Source: Clostridia bacterium (GTDB lineage Bacteria; Bacillota; Clostridia; Lachnospirales; Lachnospiraceae). Taken from it: a stretch of DNA of 42,521 nt. Both the position numbers and the translations under genes were made by a program. The notes beneath the pieces were generated by a model. The model did no database searches. It was not told the origin of the DNA and saw nothing but the letters and a program-made list of their open reading frames with translations. The stretch covers positions 1 to 42,521 of the forward strand of contig QKAS01000067.1 in the NCBI GenBank assembly GCA_003246295.1, written 5' to 3'. Every line of letters starts with the position of its first letter. The stretch's first letter is position 1. Positions 1-7,456 of this stretch are shown here, piece after piece.

Positions 1-33
1 ATGAATTAAAAATAAATATAGGTATATATAGAT

Positions 34-56
34 AAATATTGTATATGACAATATTT
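34..56. promoter_or_regulatory. Operator-like inverted repeat at the hyd promoter
   Basis: The arms AAATATTGT (34-42) and ACAATATTT (48-56) are perfect reverse complements of 9 bp around a 5-nt spacer. They cover the -35 box of the hydrogenase promoter, the expected place for a repressor site. The inner TTGT-N5-ACAA resembles a redox-type (Rex) site, but the spacing is too short for Rex, whose half-sites lie further apart. The regulator is unknown. Confidence 0.5.
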
Positions 57-67
57 TAACGTATAAT
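39..67 (+). promoter_or_regulatory. Promoter of the hydrogenase operon
   Basis: A -35-like TTGTAT (39-44) and a consensus -10 TATAAT (62-67) are separated by 17 bp. The first gene of the operon starts about 60 bp downstream. A perfect inverted repeat (34-42 and 48-56) overlaps the -35 box and the spacer, so the promoter is probably controlled. Prediction from sequence only. Confidence 0.65.
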
Positions 68-127
68 AAAGTTACTATTTGATTGAGCGTGAGAAGATTT
101 CAGAAAACAATATGGAGGTGTAAACGA

Positions 128-604
128 ATGGGGATGGTTACAGATCCTAAGAGCCAGTTTGATGAACTGGACAAATTTTTATCAACGATTGTTGGGACGG
201 AAGATGAACTGATTAAGGTGCTTCATCGTGCGCAAAGTATTTTTGGATATTTATCAGACGATGTGCAGTATTATGTAGCAGAAAAAATGAAAATTCCGGT
301 ATCAAAGGTTTATGGTGTTGTAACGTTTTATTCTTATTTTACAACAAAACCAAAAGGGAAATATAGAATCTCTGTTTGTATGGGTACAGCTTGTTACGTC
401 AGAGGTGCGGAACCGGTTTTAGAGGAATTTAAAAAGGAACTGAATATTACATGTGATGAAACAACGCCAGATGGCAAGTTTTCACTGGATACACTACGCT
501 GTGTAGGTGCCTGTGGTCTGGCTCCAGTTGTCATGGTAGGGGAAAAGGTATATGGGCATGTAACACCGGAAATGGTAAAAGATATTCTGGCAGAATATGC
601 ATGA
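128..604 (+). CDS. hydC: NuoE/HydC-like [2Fe-2S] subunit of the bifurcating hydrogenase
   Basis: Cytoplasmic thioredoxin-fold [2Fe-2S] subunit (NuoE family, 158 aa) of the trimeric NAD- and ferredoxin-dependent [FeFe]-hydrogenase; it passes electrons between the flavin subunit and the rest of the complex. The four cluster cysteines are visible as C-x4-C in CMGTAC and C-x3-C in CVGAC, both at the spacing usual for the family. The ATG at 128 is chosen because GGAGGTG lies 7 nt upstream (114-120); an upstream GTG in frame at 83 has no ribosome binding site. It is the first gene of the operon, with 13 nt to the next start. Family assignment is firm; the HydC role rests on HydB and HydA downstream. 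Confidence 0.93.
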   Translation: MGMVTDPKSQFDELDKFLSTIVGTEDELIKVLHRAQSIFGYLSDDVQYYVAEKMKIPVSKVYGVVTFYSYFTTKPKGKYRISVCMGTACYVRGAEPVLEEFKKELNITCDETTPDGKFSLDTLRCVGACGLAPVVMVGEKVYGHVTPEMVKDILAEYA

Positions 605-617
605 AAGTGAGGATAAC

Positions 618-1004
618 ATGGGAGTTGTAAAGTCAAAAGAAGATTTGATAAAACTCAGAGAATCCTGTAGACAACTTGTCAAAGTCAGGGTACAGGGAGA
701 GCAGATTGAAGATCTGACTCAAATCACAGTATTTATGGGAAATAGTGGATTTCGATCAGGTGCAAAAGAAATTATGAATCATTTTTTTTCAAAATTGCAG
801 GAACTTGGAGCACAGGATATTGTGGTATTACAAGCGGATAGTTCAGGACTGGTTGCCTTTGAGCCACTTGTGGGTGTGAAACGTCCAGGAAGTGAGCAAG
901 TATTATTTGGGAAGGTTAATCTGGAAAAAGCAGATGAAATCCTGCAGGATTTTATAATAAATGGAAAGTCTATTGATGGAATACTCGCCCTGACTAATTC
1001 ATAA
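618..1004 (+). CDS. Cluster-less [2Fe-2S] ferredoxin-like protein in the hydrogenase operon
   Basis: A 128-aa protein in the slot between hydC and hydB that in related operons usually holds a thioredoxin-like [2Fe-2S] ferredoxin. The fold-level features remain: an MGxxGxxxGA turn near residues 40-49, an EPLV segment near 82-85 and the C-terminal GKV-(x)n-ING region. The cysteines that should bind the cluster are gone: the first motif reads MGNSG (Ser at 43), and the second, normally GC-x-G-x-C, has Ser75 and Val79. The only cysteine is Cys17, outside the motifs. It therefore probably binds no [2Fe-2S] cluster and may be structural or regulatory. The ATG at 618 follows GTGAGGA; an earlier in-frame ATG at 597 overlaps hydC. 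The family call is by pattern memory and position. Confidence 0.75.
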   Translation: MGVVKSKEDLIKLRESCRQLVKVRVQGEQIEDLTQITVFMGNSGFRSGAKEIMNHFFSKLQELGAQDIVVLQADSSGLVAFEPLVGVKRPGSEQVLFGKVNLEKADEILQDFIINGKSIDGILALTNS

Positions 1005-1040
1005 TGAATTTGGGCTGTATGATAGAATCGGAGGGTTATC

Positions 1041-2834
1041 ATGCAAAATTACAAGATGCACATGCTGGTCTGTGGGGGAACGGGATGTAAGTCGGCAAAT
1101 GCTGACCAGATTGTATTAAATTTAAAAAAAGCTTTGTCTGAGTGTGGCATGTCTGATGATGTATCAGTCACGCAGACTGGGTGTTTTGGTTTTTGTGAAA
1201 AAGGTCCAATCGTAAAGATTTTACCTGACAATACATTTTATACACAGGTCAAACCAGAGGATGCGAATGAAATTGTAACGAGCCATATTTTATATGGAAG
1301 AAAGGTTCATCGTTTATTATACAAAGATCAGACGACACAGGAAGCCATTGAAGATAGCAAGCATATGGATTTTTATAAGAAACAACATCGTGTTGCACTT
1401 AGAAACTGTGGCTTTATTGATCCGGGTAATATTGAAGAGTATATTGCAAGAGATGGATATCTTGCATTGGCAGATTGCATCACTTCAAAAAGTCGAGAAG
1501 AGGTAATTCAGATTGTGAAAGATTCCGGACTTCGAGGAAGAGGAGGCGCGGGATTTCCAACTGGGTTAAAATGGGAAATCAGCAGTAGATATGATGATGA
1601 TCAAAAGTATGTAGTATGTAATGCGGATGAAGGTGATCCCGGCGCATTTATGGATCGTTCTATTCTAGAAGGTGATCCGCATGCGGTTTTAGAGGCAATG
1701 GCAATCTGCGGTTATGCGACAAAAGCTTCAGAAGGAAGAATTTATATTAGGGCAGAGTATCCACTTGCGATTAAGAGACTTGAAAATGCTGTGAAAGCGG
1801 CAGAAGAGTATGGATTTTTAGGTGAAAAGATTTTAGGAACTGATTTTTCATTTAAAGTATCTCTTACTTTTGGTGCAGGTGCTTTCGTATGTGGAGAAGA
1901 AACAGCGCTGCTCAGATCAATGGAGGGTGGAAGAGGAGAACCGACAACAAAACCACCATTTCCTTCAGAACATGGACTGTTTGGAAAGCCAACGACAATA
2001 AATAATGTTGAAACGTTTGCCAATATACCGGTCATCATAAGGCAAGGAGCCAAGTGGTATCGTTCTATGGGCACTGAAAAGTCAGCAGGAACCAAAGTGT
2101 TTGCACTGGCTGGTAAAATCAATAATGTGGGTCTGATTGAAGTTCCGATGGGTACGACTCTGCGAGAAGTTATCTTTGATATTGGCGGCGGAATTAAAAA
2201 TGGCAAAAAATTCAAGGCAGTTCAGACCGGTGGTCCTTCAGGCGGCTGCTTGACAGAAAAAGATCTGGATACACCGATTGATTTTGATAATCTTATTGCC
2301 AAAGGGTCCATGATGGGATCAGGTGGTATGATTGTTATGGATGAGGATAGTTGTATGCCGGCAGTTGCAAAGTTCTATTTGCAATTCACACAGGAAGAAT
2401 CGTGTGGCAAATGCACCCCATGCCGCATAGGAACGACAAGGCTACTAGAGCTTCTGGAATTGATTTGTAATGGAGAAGGAACGTTGGACAGCTTAGAAGA
2501 ATTAAGACGCCTAAGCATGGTAATCAAGGATACCGCACTCTGCGGGCTTGGACAGACGGCACCCAATCCTGTACTTTCAACACTCAATGCCTTCTGGGAT
2601 GAATATGTTGCACATGTTGTAGAAAAAAAATGTCCTGCAGGTGTATGTACAAAATTACTGGATTACACCATTCATGCTGATAAGTGCAAAGGATGTACTA
2701 TGTGCTTCAGAGTCTGTCCAGCCGGAGCAATCACGGGAAAAGTGAAAGAAGTACATATCATTGATGTATCAAAGTGCATCAAATGTGGGGCATGTATGGA
2801 TACCTGTAAATTCAATGCAATCACAAGGGGATAA
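1041..2834 (+). CDS. hydB: HydB: NADH-binding flavin/iron-sulfur subunit of the bifurcating hydrogenase
   Basis: NuoF-like subunit (597 aa, usual HydB length) holding FMN, the NAD(H) site and several Fe-S clusters. Domain order: an N-terminal thioredoxin-like [2Fe-2S] domain (about 1-95, CGGTGC and GCFGFC); the FMN/NADH core with GRGGAGFP near 165 and ADEGDPGAF near 195; the [4Fe-4S] motif ESCGKCTPC near 452; and a C-terminal two-cluster ferredoxin domain (about 547-595) with two CxxCxxCxxxC-type motifs. It is the subunit where electrons between NADH and ferredoxin are thought to be split or joined in HydABC enzymes. The start at 1041 follows GGAGGG. It lies 36 nt after the preceding gene and 12 nt before hydA, so co-transcription is expected. 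Confidence 0.95.
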   Translation: MQNYKMHMLVCGGTGCKSANADQIVLNLKKALSECGMSDDVSVTQTGCFGFCEKGPIVKILPDNTFYTQVKPEDANEIVTSHILYGRKVHRLLYKDQTTQEAIEDSKHMDFYKKQHRVALRNCGFIDPGNIEEYIARDGYLALADCITSKSREEVIQIVKDSGLRGRGGAGFPTGLKWEISSRYDDDQKYVVCNADEGDPGAFMDRSILEGDPHAVLEAMAICGYATKASEGRIYIRAEYPLAIKRLENAVKAAEEYGFLGEKILGTDFSFKVSLTFGAGAFVCGEETALLRSMEGGRGEPTTKPPFPSEHGLFGKPTTINNVETFANIPVIIRQGAKWYRSMGTEKSAGTKVFALAGKINNVGLIEVPMGTTLREVIFDIGGGIKNGKKFKAVQTGGPSGGCLTEKDLDTPIDFDNLIAKGSMMGSGGMIVMDEDSCMPAVAKFYLQFTQEESCGKCTPCRIGTTRLLELLELICNGEGTLDSLEELRRLSMVIKDTALCGLGQTAPNPVLSTLNAFWDEYVAHVVEKKCPAGVCTKLLDYTIHADKCKGCTMCFRVCPAGAITGKVKEVHIIDVSKCIKCGACMDTCKFNAITRG

Positions 2835-2846
2835 GGAGTGGATAGA

Positions 2847-4607
2847 ATGTCTGATGTTACAGTAACAATTGATGGAAAAACAATGAAAGTCAAACAGGGT
2901 ACCAGTATTCTTGAAGCGGCCAAAGAAGCAGGAATCACAATTCCTACCCTATGTTATTTTAATCTGGAGAATGCAGATATTGCCTGTAAACCAGCTTCCT
3001 GCAGAGTCTGTGTTGTAGAGGTGGAAGGATCAAGGAATTTACTGCCATCCTGCGTGACTTCTGTGTCAGAAGGTATGATTGTCAGGACAAATTCAAAACG
3101 TGCGATTAATGCTAGAAAAATGAATATAGAACTTTTATTATCAGATCATCCCAACGACTGCCTGACCTGTCCGAAATCAGGGAGTTGTGATCTTCAAAGA
3201 CTGACTCAGATTGTGGAAGTCCGTTCGATTGATGTTACAGGAACAAGGAGATCAACAGTTCCAATTGAAGTAGGCAAAGCTTTAAAAAGGGATCTTTCAA
3301 AATGTATTATGTGTAGAAGGTGCGAAACCATGTGTTCAACGGTACAGTCAGTGTATGCACTGTCTGCGATACACAGAGGATTTCCAGCTTATGTAGGAAC
3401 TGCATTTGAAGAACCATTATCTGATACGGTCTGTGTTTCCTGTGGACAATGTTCCGCTGTCTGTCCCGTGGGGGCAATCACAGAAAATGATGAAGTAGAG
3501 AAAGTCATTGATGCGCTGGCAGATAGATCAAAAACAGTAGTATTCCAGACGGCACCTTCTGTCAGGGTAGCAATTGGAGAAGAGTTTGGTCTTCCACCAG
3601 GAACAGAAGTGACGGGTAAAATGATTACGGCACTTCGCAGACTAGGTGCAGATTATGTTTTTGACACCAATTTTGCGGCGGATCTGACAATTATGGAAGA
3701 AAGTGCAGAAATTATTGAGCGATTAAAGGCTTTTTTGAACAATGAAAAAGTCAGTCTTCCAATCACAACTTCATGCTGCCCGGGCTGGGTCAACTTTTTT
3801 GAATCTCAGTTTTCTGAGATGCTTGATTTACCATCCACAGCAAAGTCGCCACAAGGAATGTTCGGCGCAGTTGCAAAAAATTATTTTACACAAAAGCTGG
3901 GAATTAAAAGAGAAGATATGGTGGTTGTATCTATCATGCCTTGTACAGCAAAAAAAGTGGAAGCAGATAGAGAAGCTTTGAAGGTAAATGGAAATCCAGA
4001 TGTTGACATTGTATTGACCACCAGAGAAACGGCAAGATTATTTAAACTTGCAAATATAGATTTCACAAAATTGGAAGATTCAGAATTTGATGAACCTCTT
4101 GGAGAATCTACAGGTGCAGCATCCATTTTTGGTGTGACAGGTGGTGTATTAGAGGCAGCACTTAGAACAGTATATGAAACATTAGAAGGGAAGCCTTTAA
4201 AAAAGGTCGAATTTCTTGATGTCAGAGGATTTAGTGGGGTAAAAACTGCCACAATGAAAATCGCTGGAATACCTATCAATGTTGCTGTTGTTCATGGGCT
4301 TGCCAACGCAAGAAAAATAATGGATGAAGTAAAAGAAGGAAACCCAAGAGAACTTCATGTGATTGAAGTGATGGCATGTCCTGGTGGGTGTATCGGAGGA
4401 GGCGGTCAGCCATATCATAGAGGAGATGGAAGCGTACTATCAAAGAGAACCAGTGCAATCTATGAAATTGATAAAGATAAAAAAATAAGAAAATCACATG
4501 ATAATCCATTTATCAAAGAACTTTATCAAAATTACTATGGAGAGCCACTAAGTCATCTGGCACATGAACAGCTTCACACACATTACACTGCAACTGCAAA
4601 GTATTAA
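2847..4607 (+). CDS. hydA: HydA: [FeFe]-hydrogenase catalytic subunit, trimeric bifurcating type
   Basis: Catalytic subunit (586 aa) that reduces protons or oxidises H2 at the H-cluster. In order: an N-terminal [2Fe-2S] plant-ferredoxin-like domain, the His-ligated H-x3-C-x2-C-x5-C cluster, two [4Fe-4S] ferredoxin clusters, then the H-cluster domain. All three signatures are intact: TSCCPGW (about 308-314), MPCTAKK (about 364-370) and MACPGGCIGGGGQP (about 510-523), followed by the small-subunit region. The ATG at 2847 is preferred over GTG at 2838 because AAGGAG (2833-2838) gives 8-nt spacing. HydB next door places it in the multimeric, NAD-linked, electron-bifurcating class. The maturases HydE, HydF and HydG are not in the window. 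Confidence 0.96.
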   Translation: MSDVTVTIDGKTMKVKQGTSILEAAKEAGITIPTLCYFNLENADIACKPASCRVCVVEVEGSRNLLPSCVTSVSEGMIVRTNSKRAINARKMNIELLLSDHPNDCLTCPKSGSCDLQRLTQIVEVRSIDVTGTRRSTVPIEVGKALKRDLSKCIMCRRCETMCSTVQSVYALSAIHRGFPAYVGTAFEEPLSDTVCVSCGQCSAVCPVGAITENDEVEKVIDALADRSKTVVFQTAPSVRVAIGEEFGLPPGTEVTGKMITALRRLGADYVFDTNFAADLTIMEESAEIIERLKAFLNNEKVSLPITTSCCPGWVNFFESQFSEMLDLPSTAKSPQGMFGAVAKNYFTQKLGIKREDMVVVSIMPCTAKKVEADREALKVNGNPDVDIVLTTRETARLFKLANIDFTKLEDSEFDEPLGESTGAASIFGVTGGVLEAALRTVYETLEGKPLKKVEFLDVRGFSGVKTATMKIAGIPINVAVVHGLANARKIMDEVKEGNPRELHVIEVMACPGGCIGGGGQPYHRGDGSVLSKRTSAIYEIDKDKKIRKSHDNPFIKELYQNYYGEPLSHLAHEQLHTHYTATAKY

Positions 4608-4612
4608 TACGC

Positions 4613-4806
4613 TATCACGCATGTCACAAACAGTCGTATAATATAAAAATTGTAATAAAAGTGAAAACAGTTATGAAAAATTTTCAAAAAATTTTTTTAT
4701 AACTGTTTTTTTACTAGGCAAAGCATATCATTTCATATATAATTCAAATATACAAAATTATATAATTATTAAGTATATGGTTTGACATATAGAAACATGC
4801 GTGATA
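4613..4806. repeat. 12-bp inverted repeat bracketing the hydA-MFS intergenic region
   Basis: TATCACGCATGT (4613-4624), just after the hydA stop, is the exact reverse complement of ACATGCGTGATA (4795-4806). The second copy sits between the -35 and -10 boxes of the transporter promoter and touches the -10. Two copies 170 bp apart, one inside a promoter spacer, look like main and auxiliary operators for one regulator; function is inferred. Confidence 0.5.
4664..4712 (+). terminator. Terminator of the hydrogenase operon
   Basis: The arms AAAACAGTTAT (4664-4674) and ATAACTGTTTT (4699-4709) are perfect complements and run into a U tract. The loop is long (24 nt) and AT-rich, so this is a fairly weak rho-independent terminator, but its position after hydA fits. 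Confidence 0.65.
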
Positions 4807-4810
4807 CTAT
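4782..4810 (+). promoter_or_regulatory. Promoter of the OFA-family transporter
   Basis: A consensus -35 TTGACA (4782-4787), a 17-bp spacer and TACTAT (4805-4810) make a strong vegetative promoter. The spacer holds a 12-bp motif repeated inversely at 4613-4624, and the arms TGATA/TATCA (4802-4816) cover the -10, so the promoter is probably regulated. Confidence 0.75.
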
Positions 4811-4829
4811 ATATCAGTACGAAATGACT

Positions 4830-4859
4830 AAAAAAAAATACTGTCAGGTATTTTTTTTT
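4830..4859 (+). promoter_or_regulatory. Leader hairpin before the OFA-family transporter
   Basis: A run of nine A followed by TAC (4830-4841) pairs perfectly with GTA followed by nine T (4848-4859) around the 6-nt loop TGTCAG. With transcription expected near 4817 it would form at the 5' end of the mRNA. It has the form of an intrinsic terminator, so it could attenuate transcription or protect the transcript; the stem has only two G/C positions. Confidence 0.45.
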
Positions 4860-4899
4860 GTGATTTTGTAACTTATTATGAAACAGGAGCAATTTTGAG

Positions 4900-6093
4900 A
4901 TGGGAAAATTAAGCAACAAATGGACAAGAGCGGCAATTCCTGCTCTGCTGATTCACTGCAGTATTGGAACAGTATACTGCTGGTCACTTGTTAAGGATGC
5001 AATTGCAACCGAAATCGGAAGTAAAACAACTACAGTAGAATGGGCTTTCAGTATCGCAATTTTCTGCCTTGGTATGTCTGCTGCGTTTATGGGTAATATC
5101 GTTGAAAAAGATATTCATAAATCAGCCCTCATAGCTGCAATTTGCTTTGCACTAGGTATGGCTGGAACGGGATTCTTTATTGCACAGAAATCTTTAATTG
5201 GAATCTTCTTATCCTATGGTGTTGTCATGGGTGTAGGTCTCGGTATCGGATACCTGACACCTGTTAAAACATTAATGCTTTGGTTTGACAAACAAAAAGG
5301 TCTTGCCACAGGGCTTGCAGTTGCCGGGTTTGGTCTTGCTAAAATGATCGCTAGTCCAATAATGGAGTCATTACAGGCATCTGTTGGAATTATTAATATG
5401 TTCTATATTCTTGCAGCAGTCTATTTTGTCATGATGTTCCTTGGATTCTTATTATTAAAGAAACCTGATGGTTGGGTTGAATCTAAGAAAAAATCTGAAT
5501 TCAAACCTCTTATGGTGCTTAAAAATAAAACATTTATCGGAATCTGGATCATGTTCTACATTAATATTACATGTGGTCTTGCTCTGATTTCTCAGGAAAA
5601 GAATATTCTTCATGAAATAGGATTTGCATCTGTTGCAGTGATCTGTTCATTTACAGCACTTTTCAATGCAGCAGGAAGACTTGGTTTCTCAGCGCTTGCT
5701 GATAAATTAAAAGATAGAAATACAATTTATAAAGTGATTTTATCATTATCTATTGTATTTACTGGTGCAGTTATTCTTACAAAAGGAATTGAGAACAAAT
5801 ACGTAGTCTTAGTTGTAGCGCTGTTATTTATGATTAATGCAGCATATGGCGCGGGATTCAGTAATCTGCCAACATTGCTTTCAGACCATTTTGGAATGAA
5901 AACAATCAGCACGATTCATGGACTTGCACTTTCAGCATGGGCTATTGCAGGATTAACAGGTAATCAGATGAGTGCGTACATTTTCAGCAAGACGGGTACC
6001 TATGAAAGTGTTATGAACGTAACGATAGTATTATACATCATTGCCTTAGCAAGTAGTATTTTCCTTGTAAAACATGGTGAAAAAGCAGAATAA
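4900..6093 (+). CDS. OFA-family major facilitator transporter
   Basis: Inner-membrane transporter of 397 aa with about twelve hydrophobic segments, matching the oxalate/formate antiporter (OFA) branch of the MFS. The N-terminus has the family's typical short lead into TM1 (AIPALLIHCSIGTVYCWS), and the loop after TM4 carries GIGYLTPVKT and WFDKQKGLATG, similar to OFA members. The substrate cannot be read; small carboxylates such as formate or oxalate are only the family precedent. AGGAG lies 10 nt before the ATG. It has its own promoter and possibly its own leader structure and stands between separate units, so it is probably monocistronic. Its location after a hydrogenase makes a fermentation-product role plausible but unproven. 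Confidence 0.85.
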   Translation: MGKLSNKWTRAAIPALLIHCSIGTVYCWSLVKDAIATEIGSKTTTVEWAFSIAIFCLGMSAAFMGNIVEKDIHKSALIAAICFALGMAGTGFFIAQKSLIGIFLSYGVVMGVGLGIGYLTPVKTLMLWFDKQKGLATGLAVAGFGLAKMIASPIMESLQASVGIINMFYILAAVYFVMMFLGFLLLKKPDGWVESKKKSEFKPLMVLKNKTFIGIWIMFYINITCGLALISQEKNILHEIGFASVAVICSFTALFNAAGRLGFSALADKLKDRNTIYKVILSLSIVFTGAVILTKGIENKYVVLVVALLFMINAAYGAGFSNLPTLLSDHFGMKTISTIHGLALSAWAIAGLTGNQMSAYIFSKTGTYESVMNVTIVLYIIALASSIFLVKHGEKAE

Positions 6094-6110
6094 AACACAT
6101 AATAAATCAT

Positions 6111-6132
6111 TATAATTGTAAAAAGTTTACAA
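6111..6132. promoter_or_regulatory. TATAAT with adjoining palindrome before the DUF3810 gene
   Basis: TATAAT (6111-6116) is followed directly by the perfect inverted repeat TTGTAAA-AAG-TTTACAA (6116-6132). The -35 is poor. A second possible -10 (TG-G-TAAAAT, 6170-6178) lies nearer the gene. The palindrome would cover the transcription start or an upstream operator position for either promoter. No poly-T follows, so it is not a terminator. Confidence 0.4.
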
Positions 6133-6198
6133 AATGTTCATGAAATATCATTAGGATGTTACAAATGTCTGGTAAAATGATATTTGAGGTGAATGCCT

Positions 6199-7371
6199 AT
6201 GCGTAAACATTTGACTATGATGATTGTGTTCCTTCTATTAGCAACAGGATTAAATATTGTTGCAGTTATTTCTCCGGGATTTAGTGATTTTTATGTTAGA
6301 ACATTTATGCCAATATGGCTGAATTCATATGGCAGGTTGACGGGAATTTTTCCATTTTCTGTTGGCGAAATTATGATCGCGCTGGTCATGATGCTGATTG
6401 CAATTGCAATCGCGTCAGGGTTGGTTGCGGTCATTTTTTTCTTTGTAAAAAAGAATAAAGTTAATTTTATAATAATGATAATAAAAAAGAGTCTTCTAAC
6501 ACTTGGATATTTATCCAGTGCAGCATTATTACTTGTTACCATGAATTGTTTTGTCTATTACAGATGCACAAAACTTACGGTGATGGAATCGGACATGCGG
6601 CAATATTCCGTTGAGGAACTTACTGCGATTAGAAATTATATTGTAATGAAAACGAATGAGTTATCGCTGGTAGTTGATAGAGATCATGATGATAATATTG
6701 TATATTCGAATGATATGGCAGCGCAGGCTGTATTAAGTATGCAAAAATTAGGTTCGAAATATGAAAGATTATCAGGATACTACCCAGAACCAAAAAAAAT
6801 TTTAGCTTCTAAGTTCTTAAGTCAGCAGTATATGAAAGGATATTATTTTCCATTTTCATTAGAAGCTAATTACAACGGGATGATGGGTACGATTCATGTT
6901 CCTGCAACGATGTGTCATGAACTTGCCCATGTGAAAGGTTATCTATTTGAAGAAGAAGCGAATATGCTTGCATTTCTTGCATGTATTCAGTCGGATGATC
7001 TGACATTCCAATACAGCGGTTATCTGAGTGTATTAAACTATATCGATAATGATTTTTATAAAGCAGTGAATCGGGATAAGAGTAAGTACTTAGAACAGGT
7101 GAGAATTGAAGAAAGAGTAAAAAAAGATAATACTTTCATCACAGAAAAGGATTGGGAGGAGATCGAAAAAAAGGCTGTGATCAAAACAGAAACTGTAAAA
7201 AAAGCGACACAGAAATTTACAGACACAACACTCGTTCTGAATGGTGTATCCAATGGATATGAGAGTTATTCAGATGTAGTAAAGCTTCTCATGTATTATT
7301 ATGATGAATTTGAGCCGGATATGATGCCTGCGGAAACTACATTTGTGGTAAATGCAGAAACAAACGAATGA
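6199..7371 (+). CDS. DUF3810 membrane protein with a zinc-peptidase motif
   Basis: A 390-aa membrane protein. Three hydrophobic segments (about 5-25, 50-75 and 95-118) precede a large soluble domain with HELAH at residues 240-244 and a downstream FEEEAN acidic cluster near 250-256, the pattern of a gluzincin-type zinc metallopeptidase. The surroundings (ACIQSDD, YSGYLSVL) match the DUF3810 family. Substrate and biological role are unknown. The ATG at 6199 is chosen because GAGGTG (6186-6191) gives 7-nt spacing; an ATG at 6193 is too close. The C-terminal about 100 residues are charged and lysine-rich. It stands alone between the MFS gene and bioY. Confidence 0.8.
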   Translation: MRKHLTMMIVFLLLATGLNIVAVISPGFSDFYVRTFMPIWLNSYGRLTGIFPFSVGEIMIALVMMLIAIAIASGLVAVIFFFVKKNKVNFIIMIIKKSLLTLGYLSSAALLLVTMNCFVYYRCTKLTVMESDMRQYSVEELTAIRNYIVMKTNELSLVVDRDHDDNIVYSNDMAAQAVLSMQKLGSKYERLSGYYPEPKKILASKFLSQQYMKGYYFPFSLEANYNGMMGTIHVPATMCHELAHVKGYLFEEEANMLAFLACIQSDDLTFQYSGYLSVLNYIDNDFYKAVNRDKSKYLEQVRIEERVKKDNTFITEKDWEEIEKKAVIKTETVKKATQKFTDTTLVLNGVSNGYESYSDVVKLLMYYYDEFEPDMMPAETTFVVNAETNE

Positions 7372-7372
7372 C

Positions 7373-7405
7373 AATGTTAACCATTGAAAATAATAGGTTG
7401 ACAAT
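7373..7405. promoter_or_regulatory. BirA-type biotin operator
   Basis: The half-sites AATGTTAAC (7373-7381) and GTTGACAAT (7397-7405) are separated by 15 bp and match the known BirA operator form TTGTTAAC-N15-GTTAACAA with one or two changes. The right half overlaps the -35 box of the bioY promoter. A biotin-responsive BirA with a DNA-binding domain would repress bioY here. Confidence 0.85.
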
Positions 7406-7426
7406 TGAATAAATAAAAAGTATACT
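7398..7426 (+). promoter_or_regulatory. bioY promoter
   Basis: A consensus TTGACA (7398-7403) lies 17 bp from TATACT (7421-7426). The -35 is embedded in the right half of the BirA-type operator, which gives a direct repression mechanism. Confidence 0.85.
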
Positions 7427-7456
7427 TTCCATGTACAAAACAGGAGGATGGATCGT

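Noticed and set aside
34..56. Rex (NADH-responsive) binding site at the hydrogenase promoter
   Set aside because: The TTGT and ACAA halves are only 5 nt apart; Rex sites need a longer TTGTTAA-N4-TTAACAA layout. Kept as an unknown operator.
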